A stretch of 64,000 nucleotides of DNA, taken from Buchnera aphidicola (Anoecia oenotherae) (GTDB lineage: Bacteria; Pseudomonadota; Gammaproteobacteria; Enterobacterales; Enterobacteriaceae). Positions within the stretch are counted from its first letter, which is position 1, and each line of letters opens with the position of its first letter. The stretch spans positions 248,001 through 312,000 of the forward strand of contig NZ_CP033012.1 in assembly GCF_005080765.1 (NCBI RefSeq), read 5' to 3'. A program made the translations under genes and the position numbers. The notes below the pieces were generated by a model. The model did no database searches and had not been told where the DNA came from. It was given only the letters and a program-made list of their open reading frames with translations. Shown here piece after piece: positions 35,877 to 45,289 of the stretch.

Positions 35877-37271
35877 ATGGGAAAAACGATATACGAAAAA
35901 ATATACGATTCACATATTATATTTCAAGATAAAAATACTATACCTATTATATATATTGATTTGCATTTATTACATGAAGTTACATCTCCTCAGGCTTTTC
36001 TTTCTTTAATAGATAAAAAACGTGGTGTTAGATGTCCAGAAAAAAGTTTTGCTACAATGGATCATAATGTTCCAACACATAGTAATAATATTAATTCATC
36101 AGGAAAAATGGCAAAAATACAAATGCAAACATTGATGAAAAATTGTAAAAAATACAATATTTCTTTATATGATTTACATCATCCTGATCAAGGAATAGTT
36201 CATATTATTGGACCAGAAAAAGGATTAACCTTACCTGGAACTACTATTGTTTGCGGAGATTCTCATACGTCTACTCATGGTGCTTTTGGAGCTTTGTCAT
36301 TTGGAATAGGAACTTCAGAAGTAGAACATGTCTTAGCTACTCAGACATTATCGCAACGTCGTTTAAAAAATATGAAAATTAAAGTTATTGGACATGTGAA
36401 AGATAATGTTTCTGCTAAAGATATTGCATTATATATAGTTAGGAAAATAGGTACTTCTGGAGGTACTGGGTATGTAGTTGAATTTTGTGGAGAAACTATT
36501 AATAATTTAACTATGGAAGGAAGGATGACTATTTGTAATATGGCGATTGAGATGGGTGCAAAATCTGCTATAATTGCTCCAGATAATATTACTTATAAAT
36601 ATTTAAAGAACCGTACTTTTGTTCCAAAAGGTTCTGATTTTGAAAAAGCAATTAAGTTTTGGAAAACTTTGAGATCTGATGTACATGCAAAGTTTGATAA
36701 AGTTTACATAATAGATGTTAATAATTTGTCTCCTCAGATAACTTGGGGTACAAATCCATCTCAGGTAATTAATATAGAAGAAAGAATTCCATACATTAGT
36801 GATTATAAGAATGAAATAGACCAAAATAGTGCAAGAAGATCTTTAAAATATATGAATTTAAAAGAAAATATTTCTTTATTATCTGTAAATATAGATAAGG
36901 TGTTTATAGGATCCTGTACTAATGGAAGGATTGAAGATTTACGTGAAGCTGCAGATATTGTCAAAAATAAAAAAATATCTAATCGTGTACATGCTATAGT
37001 TGTTCCGGGTTCAAAATCTGTTAAAGTTAAGGCAGAAAAAGAAGGATTAGACAAAATTTTTAAATCAGCAGGATTTGAATGGAGATTACCAGGATGTTCT
37101 ATGTGTTTAGGTATGAATAAAGATGTTTTAAATAATGGAGAGAGATGTGCGTCTACAAGTAATAGAAATTTTGAAGGACGTCAAGGGAGGGGAGGAAGAA
37201 CTCATTTAGTTAGTCCTAGAATGGCAGCAGCCGCGGCTATTTATGGTAAATTTGTAGATGTAAGTAAGTAG
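35877..37271 (+). CDS. leuC: 3-isopropylmalate dehydratase large subunit
   Basis: With LeuD forms isopropylmalate isomerase, an aconitase-family [4Fe-4S] enzyme. 464 residues (E. coli 466). The second of two adjacent ATGs (35877) gives MGKTIYEK, matching E. coli MAKTLYEK, and is preferred over 35874. Cluster cysteines are in GSCTNGR and PGCSMCLG; the motifs GDSHTSTHGAFGALSFGIG and STSNRNFEGRQG are intact. It follows leuB by four bases. The protein is among the best conserved in the window, indicating strong selection for leucine provisioning. Confidence 0.98.
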   Translation: MGKTIYEKIYDSHIIFQDKNTIPIIYIDLHLLHEVTSPQAFLSLIDKKRGVRCPEKSFATMDHNVPTHSNNINSSGKMAKIQMQTLMKNCKKYNISLYDLHHPDQGIVHIIGPEKGLTLPGTTIVCGDSHTSTHGAFGALSFGIGTSEVEHVLATQTLSQRRLKNMKIKVIGHVKDNVSAKDIALYIVRKIGTSGGTGYVVEFCGETINNLTMEGRMTICNMAIEMGAKSAIIAPDNITYKYLKNRTFVPKGSDFEKAIKFWKTLRSDVHAKFDKVYIIDVNNLSPQITWGTNPSQVINIEERIPYISDYKNEIDQNSARRSLKYMNLKENISLLSVNIDKVFIGSCTNGRIEDLREAADIVKNKKISNRVHAIVVPGSKSVKVKAEKEGLDKIFKSAGFEWRLPGCSMCLGMNKDVLNNGERCASTSNRNFEGRQGRGGRTHLVSPRMAAAAAIYGKFVDVSK

Positions 37272-37307
37272 TTTACAAATTATTAATTTTAAAGGTTAAA
37301 TACATTG

Positions 37308-37946
37308 ATGAAAAAAATAATTAGACATACTGGTTTAGTAGTTCCTTTAAATGTCTCGAATATAGATACTGATATTATTATTCCAAAACAATTTTTAAAA
37401 AGTAATGTTAAAACTGGATTTGGAAAAAATCTTTTTTATAACTGGAGATATTTAAATGGATTAAAAGATAAAAAAAATTTTGAATTTATATTAAATCAAG
37501 ATAGTTATACAAAAGCTGACGTTTTGTTAACTAGAGAAAATTTTGGATGTGGTTCATCTAGAGAACATGCAGTATGGGCTTTGGTAGATTATGGGTTTAA
37601 GGCTATTATAGCGCCGAGTTTTTCAGATATATTTTATAATAATGCTATAAACAACCGACTATTATTAATTAATTTTTCTAAAGAAATAATAGATGAGCTA
37701 TTTAGTTTATTTAATAATAATAAGAGCGTATTTTGTACAATTAGTTTATTAGATTGTAAGATAACGATAAGAAAAAAAGATTATTTTTTTAAAATAAATT
37801 CTTTTTATAGGTTTTGTTTGTTAAATGGATTAGATAGTATCGATTATACTATGAGATACGAAAGAGAAATTAACAATTATGAACAATCTATTCCATCTTT
37901 TTTACTATATAAAAAAAACGCATTTAATTTGTTTAACAATGATTAG
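37308..37946 (+). CDS. leuD: 3-isopropylmalate dehydratase small subunit
   Basis: Small (swivelling-domain) subunit of isopropylmalate isomerase. 212 residues (E. coli 201). The core motifs HTGLVVPLNVSNIDTDIIIPKQFL, ARENFGCGSSREHA-like (TRENFGCGSSREHAVWAL) and APSFSDIFYNNAINN are intact; the C-terminus is extended and Asn-rich. The ATG at 37308 matches the E. coli start better than the TTG one codon earlier. It follows leuC by 36 bases and ends the leu cluster; the next gene, mfd, is convergent at 109 bases. Confidence 0.96.
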   Translation: MKKIIRHTGLVVPLNVSNIDTDIIIPKQFLKSNVKTGFGKNLFYNWRYLNGLKDKKNFEFILNQDSYTKADVLLTRENFGCGSSREHAVWALVDYGFKAIIAPSFSDIFYNNAINNRLLLINFSKEIIDELFSLFNNNKSVFCTISLLDCKITIRKKDYFFKINSFYRFCLLNGLDSIDYTMRYEREINNYEQSIPSFLLYKKNAFNLFNND

Positions 37947-38055
37947 TATTAATACTTATTTTTAAAAATATAAAAAAGAGTAGATATATATTTCATTAAT
38001 AAAATATAGATTGTATAAAATAAGTTAAATAGATTTAGTATTTATTAAAATTGAT

Positions 38056-40113
38056 TTATTTTTTAGTAACCATCATAGCAATTTTTATGGCAAAAGATAA
38101 AATCCATTCTAATCTAATATTTTCATTACAAAGTTTATAGTGAATTTGGATGCATTTTTCTGAAGAAAAACTCCATGATAAAATTGGGTAATCTGATAAA
38201 TTTTGTATTAAAATATGATGTGATATAGGTGTTTTTTTATCGAAACATACTTTTCCCGTATTTTTATTAAGTATAGCTCTTTTTATTCCTATTTTTTTAA
38301 AAATTATTCTTAAATAAGAAATTTTTATTAAATTATTAACTTCATTCGGAATAGTTCCAAATTTTAAATTGAGTTCTTTTTTTATGTTTTTTAATTCTAA
38401 CTTATTTTCTGCACTAAAAATTTTTTTATAAAAAAATAGTCGTTTATTAACGTTAGAAATGTATTGTGAGGGAATTAATGAAATAATATATAGTTCTATT
38501 TCTGGTTGAAAAGATAACATTTTTTCTAAAGATGTAGAATTACCTGATTTTAAATTTTTAATAGCTTGATTTAATAATTTCATATATAAAGAAAAACCAA
38601 TCGAGTTGATATGTCCACTTTGTTCATTACCTAAAAGATTTCCAATTCCTCTAATTTCTAAATCATGAGAGGATAATATAAAACCAGCTCCAAGATCTTC
38701 AAACTTAGAAATAGCTTCTAATCTTTTTTGAGCGTTTAAAGTTGTTTTTTTAAAGTTTTGAACCAATAGCCAAGCATATGCTTGGTGATGAGATCGTCCA
38801 ATTCGACCCCTTAGTTGATGTAATTGAGACAAACCAAATTGATCCGCGCGTTCGACAATAATAGTATTAACGTTTGGTATGTCAATACCTGTTTCAATTA
38901 AAGTAGTACATACTAATATATTAAAATTTTTTAAATAAAATTTTTTTATTATTTCTTTTAAATAAGAAGATTTCATACCTCCATGAGCAACAGCTATTTT
39001 TGATTCAGGAATTAATTTTTTTAGTAAATTAGCTTTTTTTTGAATTGTCATTATATTATTATGTATAAAATACACCTGCCCTTTTCTTTCAATTTCTTTT
39101 TTAATAGCTTTTTTTATAATATTTTCATCATAGTTTTCAATAATAGTTTTTATAGATCGTCTTTTTTCTGGTGGAGTAGCTATTATAGATAGATCCCGTA
39201 TTCCATTAATTGTCATGTTCAAGGTTCTAGGTATAGGAGTTGCTGTTAATGTTAAAATATCGATATTAATATAATTTTCTTTTATTTTTTCTTTATCTAA
39301 TACTCCAAATCTATGTTCTTCATCAATAATTAATAAACCTAAATCTTTCCATTTTATAGAGCTAAATAACATTTTATGAGTACCTATTAAAATATGAATT
39401 GTTCCTTGAGATACTTGTTGTATATTAGACTTAATAAGTTTATCAGAAGAAAATCTAGACAGAATTCCAATTTTTACATTCCAATTTTTAAATCTTTGAG
39501 AAAAATTATTAAAATGTTGTTGAGCTAACAAAGTAGTAGGAACTAATATCGCAACTTGCTTAGAGTTGCATACTGCTATAAATGCAGCTCGCATAGCTAC
39601 CTCTGTTTTTCCAAAACCTACATCACCGCAAACTAACCTGTCCATTGGAGTAGATTTGTGCATATCTTTTAATACAGTATTAATTACTTTTTCTTGGTCT
39701 GGAGTAGTTGTGAATGGAAATTTTTTTATAAATTTTTTATATTTTGTATATTGTATTGAAAAAGAGAAGCCTTTTTTAGATATTCTTAATGAATATGTAT
39801 CTAATAATTTTGCTGCATAATCGTGAATTTTTTTAAATACTTTATGCTTTTCTTTTTTCCAATTAGAGTTCCCTAACTTATCTAGAGGAATGTTAGTGTT
39901 AGTATATGATTGGTATTGACTAATTAGATGTAGATATGATATTGGTACATATAGTTTTGCTTTATTGGCATAGACTATAATTAAATATTCAGTAGTAATA
40001 CCATTTGGTGTTGTTAAAGTAGTTAATCCTTTATATAATCCAATTCCGTGTTCTATATGCACTACTAGTTGATTTACTTTTAATTCTAGACAATGTTGAA
40101 TTTGTATATTCAC
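38056..40113 (-). CDS. mfd: Transcription-repair coupling factor, N-terminally truncated (GTG start)
   Basis: Mfd is a DNA translocase that pushes RNA polymerase off or forward at stalls and, in bacteria with UvrABC, recruits repair. Here 685 residues remain of about 1148 in E. coli. The frame starts at the RNA-polymerase-interaction (CarD-like) domain (QLVVHIEHGIGLYKG, about 15-29), followed by the helicase core: Walker A GDVGFGKT (163-170), DEEH (264-267), motifs III-VI to QLHQLRGRIGRSHHQ, and the C-terminal D7 domain. The UvrB-homologous, UvrA-binding N-terminal half is absent. An in-frame stop lies nine codons upstream of the GTG, and those nine codons still resemble the family (ETKTVN), so the start is fixed by truncation. 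Confidence 0.95.
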   Translation of the reverse strand: MNIQIQHCLELKVNQLVVHIEHGIGLYKGLTTLTTPNGITTEYLIIVYANKAKLYVPISYLHLISQYQSYTNTNIPLDKLGNSNWKKEKHKVFKKIHDYAAKLLDTYSLRISKKGFSFSIQYTKYKKFIKKFPFTTTPDQEKVINTVLKDMHKSTPMDRLVCGDVGFGKTEVAMRAAFIAVCNSKQVAILVPTTLLAQQHFNNFSQRFKNWNVKIGILSRFSSDKLIKSNIQQVSQGTIHILIGTHKMLFSSIKWKDLGLLIIDEEHRFGVLDKEKIKENYINIDILTLTATPIPRTLNMTINGIRDLSIIATPPEKRRSIKTIIENYDENIIKKAIKKEIERKGQVYFIHNNIMTIQKKANLLKKLIPESKIAVAHGGMKSSYLKEIIKKFYLKNFNILVCTTLIETGIDIPNVNTIIVERADQFGLSQLHQLRGRIGRSHHQAYAWLLVQNFKKTTLNAQKRLEAISKFEDLGAGFILSSHDLEIRGIGNLLGNEQSGHINSIGFSLYMKLLNQAIKNLKSGNSTSLEKMLSFQPEIELYIISLIPSQYISNVNKRLFFYKKIFSAENKLELKNIKKELNLKFGTIPNEVNNLIKISYLRIIFKKIGIKRAILNKNTGKVCFDKKTPISHHILIQNLSDYPILSWSFSSEKCIQIHYKLCNENIRLEWILSFAIKIAMMVTKK

Positions 40114-41734
40114 TGTTTTCGTTTCTTTAAATTTTATTGTTTATAATATATAGTTATACATAAATAATAAATATATATATATATATAATTTAGTATATAT
40201 ACATTTATTTAAATAAAATTAAATCGCGTGATTTAATGAAATATGATATTAGTAATTGTAAGAAATAAATTTAATTTGCATAGAACAGTTAATTCTATTT
40301 TTATAGAAAATTAGTATATTAATATTTTTAAGAAAAATTACATTTATATGTTTAAATATAAATTTATTTAATGAATAGTATTTATATTAAACAGTTTAAA
40401 ACTATTATTGCAATAAATACACGATATTATAAATTGTTTATATAAAATTTTATTTAAATTAATAATAATAATTATTACTTATTTTTTTAAAAACTTTATA
40501 CATAATTAATATTTTTTAAAATTTAAAAATTACTAATTTATTATTTACATATATATAGCAATATTATGGATTAATAATAAAAAAAAATCTTTAAAAAAAA
40601 ATTGTTTGAATAATATATAAAATATCTTTTATATAAATAGTTATTTTTTAAAAAAACATTGATTTTTAGGATAAATATTAACAAATTTTTTTTAAATTAT
40701 GTAGTTAAAATTTAAAATAATAATTTTATTTAATACGTAAAATACATAATATACTAAATATAATGTTATATAAGAGATGTTATATAGTTTTTTTATTAAA
40801 GAAGCAAATTATAAAAACATTTATATCAATATATTCATAATTTTAGAATTATATTTCATATGAATTATTTTTTATATATAAATGATTTTTTAGATAAAAG
40901 TTATGTTTTTAACATTCTTTTAATAAAAAAACAATAAATGTTAATTATGATACTTTGTATATAAAAAATTAAGGTGAAAAATTTTTGTATATTTTAGAAA
41001 AAATTTTTTAGAATAAATTTTCCTTTTTTAGAAAAAATACTAATTTTTAATATTTTATATGGAGTGAATTTATATATTAATTATAAATAATAAATACATA
41101 TTTTATATTTTTTGACAAAATAATATTTTTTACATTTGTTTTTACAAAAATGAATATAAATAATAATTGAATAATTATTCAAACATAAATTCATGTTATA
41201 TGATAAGTATTATATTTTTTAAATATATTTATAATTTTATTTATAAAAAAATATATAGGTTATTAATAATTAATCAGTTTATAGATAAAATATATTAAAT
41301 TAAATAGAGTTATTATTAGATTTTATCACAATATGAGTATTTATTTTTTTAAAAATAAATTTAATTTTTAAATTTATTTAATGAACTTTTATAATTTTCT
41401 TGTATATAAATATGAGTTAAAATTTATATGAAATAGAATTTTAGTTTCGTAATATAATTAATGTATTTTATTTTTAATTGCTGTTTGCTTGGGTAATAAA
41501 GTATAATTATTAATTTGTATAGTTGAAAATTATTATGAATAAATATTCATACTATTTTTATAATTTAATATATTAAGTTAATTAACTATAAAATATTTGA
41601 TGTAAATATTATTTTAATTACAGTAATGTAATTACATTTGAAAAATAATAATAGTACTTACAAGATTAGTTTTAATATTTTTTAATTTTAATAAATTGTT
41701 GTTTATATATATAAAAATAAAATGGTAAATTAGA
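40114..41734. other. 1.6-kb noncoding gap between mfd and gapA
   Basis: The largest gap in the window: 1.6 kb of nearly pure A/T with (TA)n runs (for example 40172-40187), many stops in all six frames and no gene. It lies where the N-terminal half of mfd and, as I recall from other Buchnera, lolC-lolD-lolE would be. One richer island before gapA includes TATAAT (41502-41507) and might be a gapA promoter, but I cannot find a good -35 partner. Confidence 0.55.
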
Positions 41735-42730
41735 ATGAAAATAAGAGTGGGTATTAATGGGTTTGGACGAATTGGTAGATTAGTTTTTAGAATAGCACAA
41801 AATAATTCAAACGTTGACATTGTAGCTATAAATGATTTAGTTAGCGCTGAATATATGGCTTACATGTTAAAATATGATTCTACACATGGTTCATTTTTAA
41901 AAAGTGTGGAAGTAAAAGAAGATTGTTTAATTGTAAATAATAGAAAAATATTTACATCTGCTAAAAAAAATCCAAAAGATATTTTATGGAGTAAATATTC
42001 TGTAGATGTAGTTATAGAATCTACTGGAATTTTTTTAACTACTGAAAGTGCATTAAGTCATATATCTTCAGGAGCGAAAAAAGTAGTTATTACTGGACCA
42101 TCTAAAGATGATACTCCTATGTTTGTTCGCGGAGTTAATTTTGATGCTTATAAAGGTGAATTAGTTGTATCAAATGCTTCTTGTACTACTAATTGTTTAG
42201 CTCCTTTAGCTAAAGTAATACATGATGAATTTAATATTTTAGAAGGATTAATGACTACAGTTCATTCGGTAACAGCTACACAAAAAACAGTAGATGGTGC
42301 TTCTAGTAAAGATTGGAGAGGGGGTAGAGGAGCTATTCAGAATATTATACCTTCTTCTACTGGAGCAGCTAAAGCAGTGGGAAAAATATTACCAGAACTA
42401 AATGGAAAATTAACAGGAATAGCTTTTCGAGTTCCAACACCTAATGTATCTGTAGTAGATTTAACTTTTCGTCATAAAAAATCGGCAAGTTATCAAGATA
42501 TTTGTGAATTAATAAAATACGTTTCTAGTAGTTCTATGAAAGATATTTTAGGATATACTACAGATCCCGTTGTTTCTTCAGATTTTAATGGAAGTAAATT
42601 AATTTCTATTGTAGATATTACGGCTGGATTATCCTTAAATAATCATTTTTCTAAAATAATATCTTGGTATGATAATGAAACAGGATATTCTACTAAAGTT
42701 CTTGATCTTGTAGAGCTTATTTGTTCTTAA
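41735..42730 (+). CDS. gapA: Glyceraldehyde-3-phosphate dehydrogenase
   Basis: NAD-dependent glycolytic dehydrogenase. 331 residues (E. coli 331). N-terminal Rossmann domain with INGFGRIGR (8-16); catalytic C150 in SNASCTTNCLAP and H177 in TTVHSVTATQ; the C-terminal WYDNETGYSTK is intact. Very well conserved, as expected for a highly expressed enzyme. It begins after the 1.6-kb gap and is convergent with fldA; a hairpin at 42874-42900 lies between them. Confidence 0.99.
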   Translation: MKIRVGINGFGRIGRLVFRIAQNNSNVDIVAINDLVSAEYMAYMLKYDSTHGSFLKSVEVKEDCLIVNNRKIFTSAKKNPKDILWSKYSVDVVIESTGIFLTTESALSHISSGAKKVVITGPSKDDTPMFVRGVNFDAYKGELVVSNASCTTNCLAPLAKVIHDEFNILEGLMTTVHSVTATQKTVDGASSKDWRGGRGAIQNIIPSSTGAAKAVGKILPELNGKLTGIAFRVPTPNVSVVDLTFRHKKSASYQDICELIKYVSSSSMKDILGYTTDPVVSSDFNGSKLISIVDITAGLSLNNHFSKIISWYDNETGYSTKVLDLVELICS

Positions 42731-43111
42731 CTATCTTTCTTATTTTTTAGAATGATTTTGATTATAATTCTTAATTATAAGATATTTAAATTAGTAATTT
42801 GAGTATTTTTTATTATATAAAAATACTTTATATTAAATATTAGCTATTTAATAAAAAATATAATTGTTTTTTTCATGTGACGAATGATTATCGTCACATG
42901 TTATAGTAAAAAATAATAAAATTTTATACAACGAATCACTGTTAAATTATGTAAATACATATTTATATTTTTATTTAAACAATATATTCATATGTATTTT
43001 AAATTTATTTACATTATAAACATAGAATGTATTTTTAATTTTTTACATTAATATTTATTATTAATATAATATTGGATCTATATATAAAATTAAAGTTATT
43101 ATTACTATTCT
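42731..43111. other. Gap between convergent gapA and fldA
   Basis: 381 bases without a gene. It contains A/T hairpins soon after gapA (42762-42780; 42802-42827 with 9 bp) and a strong G/C-containing hairpin (42874-42900, listed separately). Confidence 0.6.
42874..42900. terminator. Perfect hairpin between convergent gapA and fldA
   Basis: CATGTGACGA / TCGTCACATG forms a perfect 10-bp stem with four G-C pairs and a 7-base loop, about 145 bases after gapA. It lies between convergent genes and stands out in the A/T background. A T-run precedes it on the plus strand rather than following it, so it is not a textbook intrinsic terminator, but it probably marks transcript ends or protects 3' ends. 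Confidence 0.55.
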
Positions 43112-43630
43112 TTATTTAAACAAGTTTATTTCTTTTTTTATAGAATTTACCCATATATAAACTCTTTCTTCTGTTAACTCAGATTGTCTATCTTCGTCAA
43201 TAGTTAGTCCAAGGAAATATTTTTCATTTAACAGTGCAGTAGATGACTTAAAAGAATATCCTTCATTTTTCCATTTTCCAATGCATTTTGCTCCTTTTTT
43301 AAGAATTAAGTCGTATATAGTTCTCATTCCATTGCAAAAATATTCTGAATAATCTTCTTGATCACCACATCCGAAAAAAGCCACTGTTTTATTTTTAAAA
43401 TCCATAGTTTTAAAATTTGGTAGGAAATCTTCCCAATCGCATTGTAATTCACCGTAGTACCATGTAGGTATACCAAACATAAGAATGTTATACTTTTCTA
43501 TATCTTTTTTTTTTATTTCAGAAATATTAAACATGCTTGAAATTGCGTTTCCTAATTGTTCGTGTATTAAAAAAGCTACTTTTTCTGTATTTCCAGTATC
43601 GGAACCAAAAAAAATTCCTATTTTTTTCAT
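43112..43630 (-). CDS. fldA: Flavodoxin
   Basis: FMN-containing electron carrier that donates electrons to radical-SAM enzymes and others. 172 residues (E. coli 176). The FMN phosphate-binding loop GSDTGNTEKV is at 9-18; the flavin-stacking aromatic regions (GIPTWYYGELQCDW and GCGDQEDYSEYF) are present. Several flavodoxin-dependent enzymes are encoded nearby (LipA, BioB, RlmN), so it is likely essential. Divergent from phrB. No strong ribosome-binding site. Confidence 0.96.
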   Translation of the reverse strand: MKKIGIFFGSDTGNTEKVAFLIHEQLGNAISSMFNISEIKKKDIEKYNILMFGIPTWYYGELQCDWEDFLPNFKTMDFKNKTVAFFGCGDQEDYSEYFCNGMRTIYDLILKKGAKCIGKWKNEGYSFKSSTALLNEKYFLGLTIDEDRQSELTEERVYIWVNSIKKEINLFK

Positions 43631-43702
43631 ATTTGAGGTCCAAGAATTATATTAAGTTAAATTGTTTAAAAAAGGATAACTTTTATTGAATAGTTAATAA
43701 CG

Positions 43703-43711
43703 TGATATACT
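43703..43711 (+). promoter_or_regulatory. Candidate extended -10 element for phrB
   Basis: TGATATACT matches the extended -10 consensus TGnTATAAT at all but one base, about 145 bases before phrB, with TTGAAT 14 bases upstream of the hexamer. A candidate only, given the A/T background. Confidence 0.3.
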
Positions 43712-43856
43712 ATACATATAAAATATATATCAAATATAGATTATTATATCTTAACACATATGAATATTTTATATAAAAATAAAGTTTTATACTTATAAAA
43801 ATTTTAAATTTTATATTAATAAACGTATATGTTATTTTTTATTAAGTTATATAAAT

Positions 43857-45281
43857 ATGAATATTCATCTTATGTGGTTTAGAAGTGATTTAAGATTGAC
43901 AGATAATGAAGCTTTATATACTGCGTGTAAAAATAAAAAAGATACAGTATTAGGAATTTTTACGTCTGTTCCAAAACAGTGGAAAAAAAATAATATGTCT
44001 CATAAAAAAGCGCAGTTTATATATGAACATATATGTAGTTTATCTAAGGACATGTTTAAAATTGGAATAATGTTTTACTATTATGAAGTAAATAGTAATT
44101 CAGTGTTAAAAAAATTAATAGTTAAATTTTGTTTAAAACATAAAGTAAATTCTGTTTTTTACAATTATCAATACGAATATATTGAAAGAAAATGTGATAT
44201 TGACATAGAAAACAAATTAAATATTAATAATATTAGTATGAATGGATTTCATGGTAGTTTATTATTTAATCCTAAAAAAATATTAACAAAAGTTAAAAAT
44301 ACGTATCAAGTTTTTCATTCTTTTAAAAAAAAAATAATAAGCAAGTTAAATGTTACTAAATTTTTTATTTTTCCAAAACCTTCTAGAAAAAAATTAAATT
44401 TAGTTTATCGGTGTAGAGTATATTCTTTTAAATTTCCAAGAGAAAATTTTGATAAAAATGTTTTTCCAGTAGGAGAAAAAAATGCTTTATTTAAATTAAA
44501 ACAGTTTTGTTTACAAAAGATTAAAAAATATTTTTTATATAGAGATTATCCTGCATTAAAATCAAATAGTTTTTTATCTCCATATTTAAGTATTGGAGTT
44601 TTATCTCCGAAACAATGTTTCTTGACATCCATAGAAAAAGAATTTGATTTTTTAGACAATAAATTTGTTTTTATATGGATAAATGAATTAATTTGGCGAG
44701 AGTTTTTTAAACATTTGTTAAATGGATATCCTATCTTAAGTAAAAATAAATCTTTACGAAAATGGGAAAAAAAAATTGTTTGGAAAAATAATATGCATTT
44801 TTTTAAAATGTGGAAAAAAGGTAAAACAGGGTATCCTATAGTGGATGCAGGTATGAAACAATTGAATAAATTAGGTTGGATAAACAATAGATTAAGAATG
44901 ATAACTGCTAATTTTTTAGTAAAAAATTTACTGGTTGATTGGAGATTAGGTGAAAAATATTTTATGTCCAAGTTAATCGATGGAGATTTTTCGTCTAATA
45001 ATGGTGGATGGCAATGGATATCATCAACTGGATGTGATAATGTTCCATACATTCGAACGTTTAATCCTATAGATCAATGTAAAAAATTTGATTATTTATG
45101 CAAATATATTAAAAGTTTTTTAAAAGAGTTAATTCATGTTCCTATATATTGCATACATAATCCTGGATCATGTATGTGCATACAAAAAAAAATTATACGT
45201 TATCCAATATTTATTGTTATTCATAATATTGAATACAAAAAATTTTTAAAATTAATCACGTTAGCAAAAGAATATGAGTAA
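43857..45281 (+). CDS. phrB: Deoxyribodipyrimidine photolyase
   Basis: Light-dependent repair of cyclobutane pyrimidine dimers using FAD. 474 residues (E. coli 472). N-terminal antenna domain (HLMWFRSDLRLTDN at 4-17), C-terminal FAD domain with WINELIWREFFKH, KGKTGYPIVDAGMKQL, WINNRLRMI and SSNNGGWQWISSTGCD, which contains the photoreduction tryptophan; FNPIDQCKKFD closes the site. All landmark residues I can place are intact. Retention in a symbiont inside an insect is known for Buchnera and still puzzling. ybgI begins 8 bases after its stop, so they are co-transcribed. Confidence 0.97.
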   Translation: MNIHLMWFRSDLRLTDNEALYTACKNKKDTVLGIFTSVPKQWKKNNMSHKKAQFIYEHICSLSKDMFKIGIMFYYYEVNSNSVLKKLIVKFCLKHKVNSVFYNYQYEYIERKCDIDIENKLNINNISMNGFHGSLLFNPKKILTKVKNTYQVFHSFKKKIISKLNVTKFFIFPKPSRKKLNLVYRCRVYSFKFPRENFDKNVFPVGEKNALFKLKQFCLQKIKKYFLYRDYPALKSNSFLSPYLSIGVLSPKQCFLTSIEKEFDFLDNKFVFIWINELIWREFFKHLLNGYPILSKNKSLRKWEKKIVWKNNMHFFKMWKKGKTGYPIVDAGMKQLNKLGWINNRLRMITANFLVKNLLVDWRLGEKYFMSKLIDGDFSSNNGGWQWISSTGCDNVPYIRTFNPIDQCKKFDYLCKYIKSFLKELIHVPIYCIHNPGSCMCIQKKIIRYPIFIVIHNIEYKKFLKLITLAKEYE

Positions 45282-45289
45282 TTAATAGT

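Noticed and set aside
41502..41507. TATAAT as the gapA promoter
   Set aside because: A perfect -10 but with no acceptable -35 at 16-18 bases; too frequent by chance here to list as a feature.
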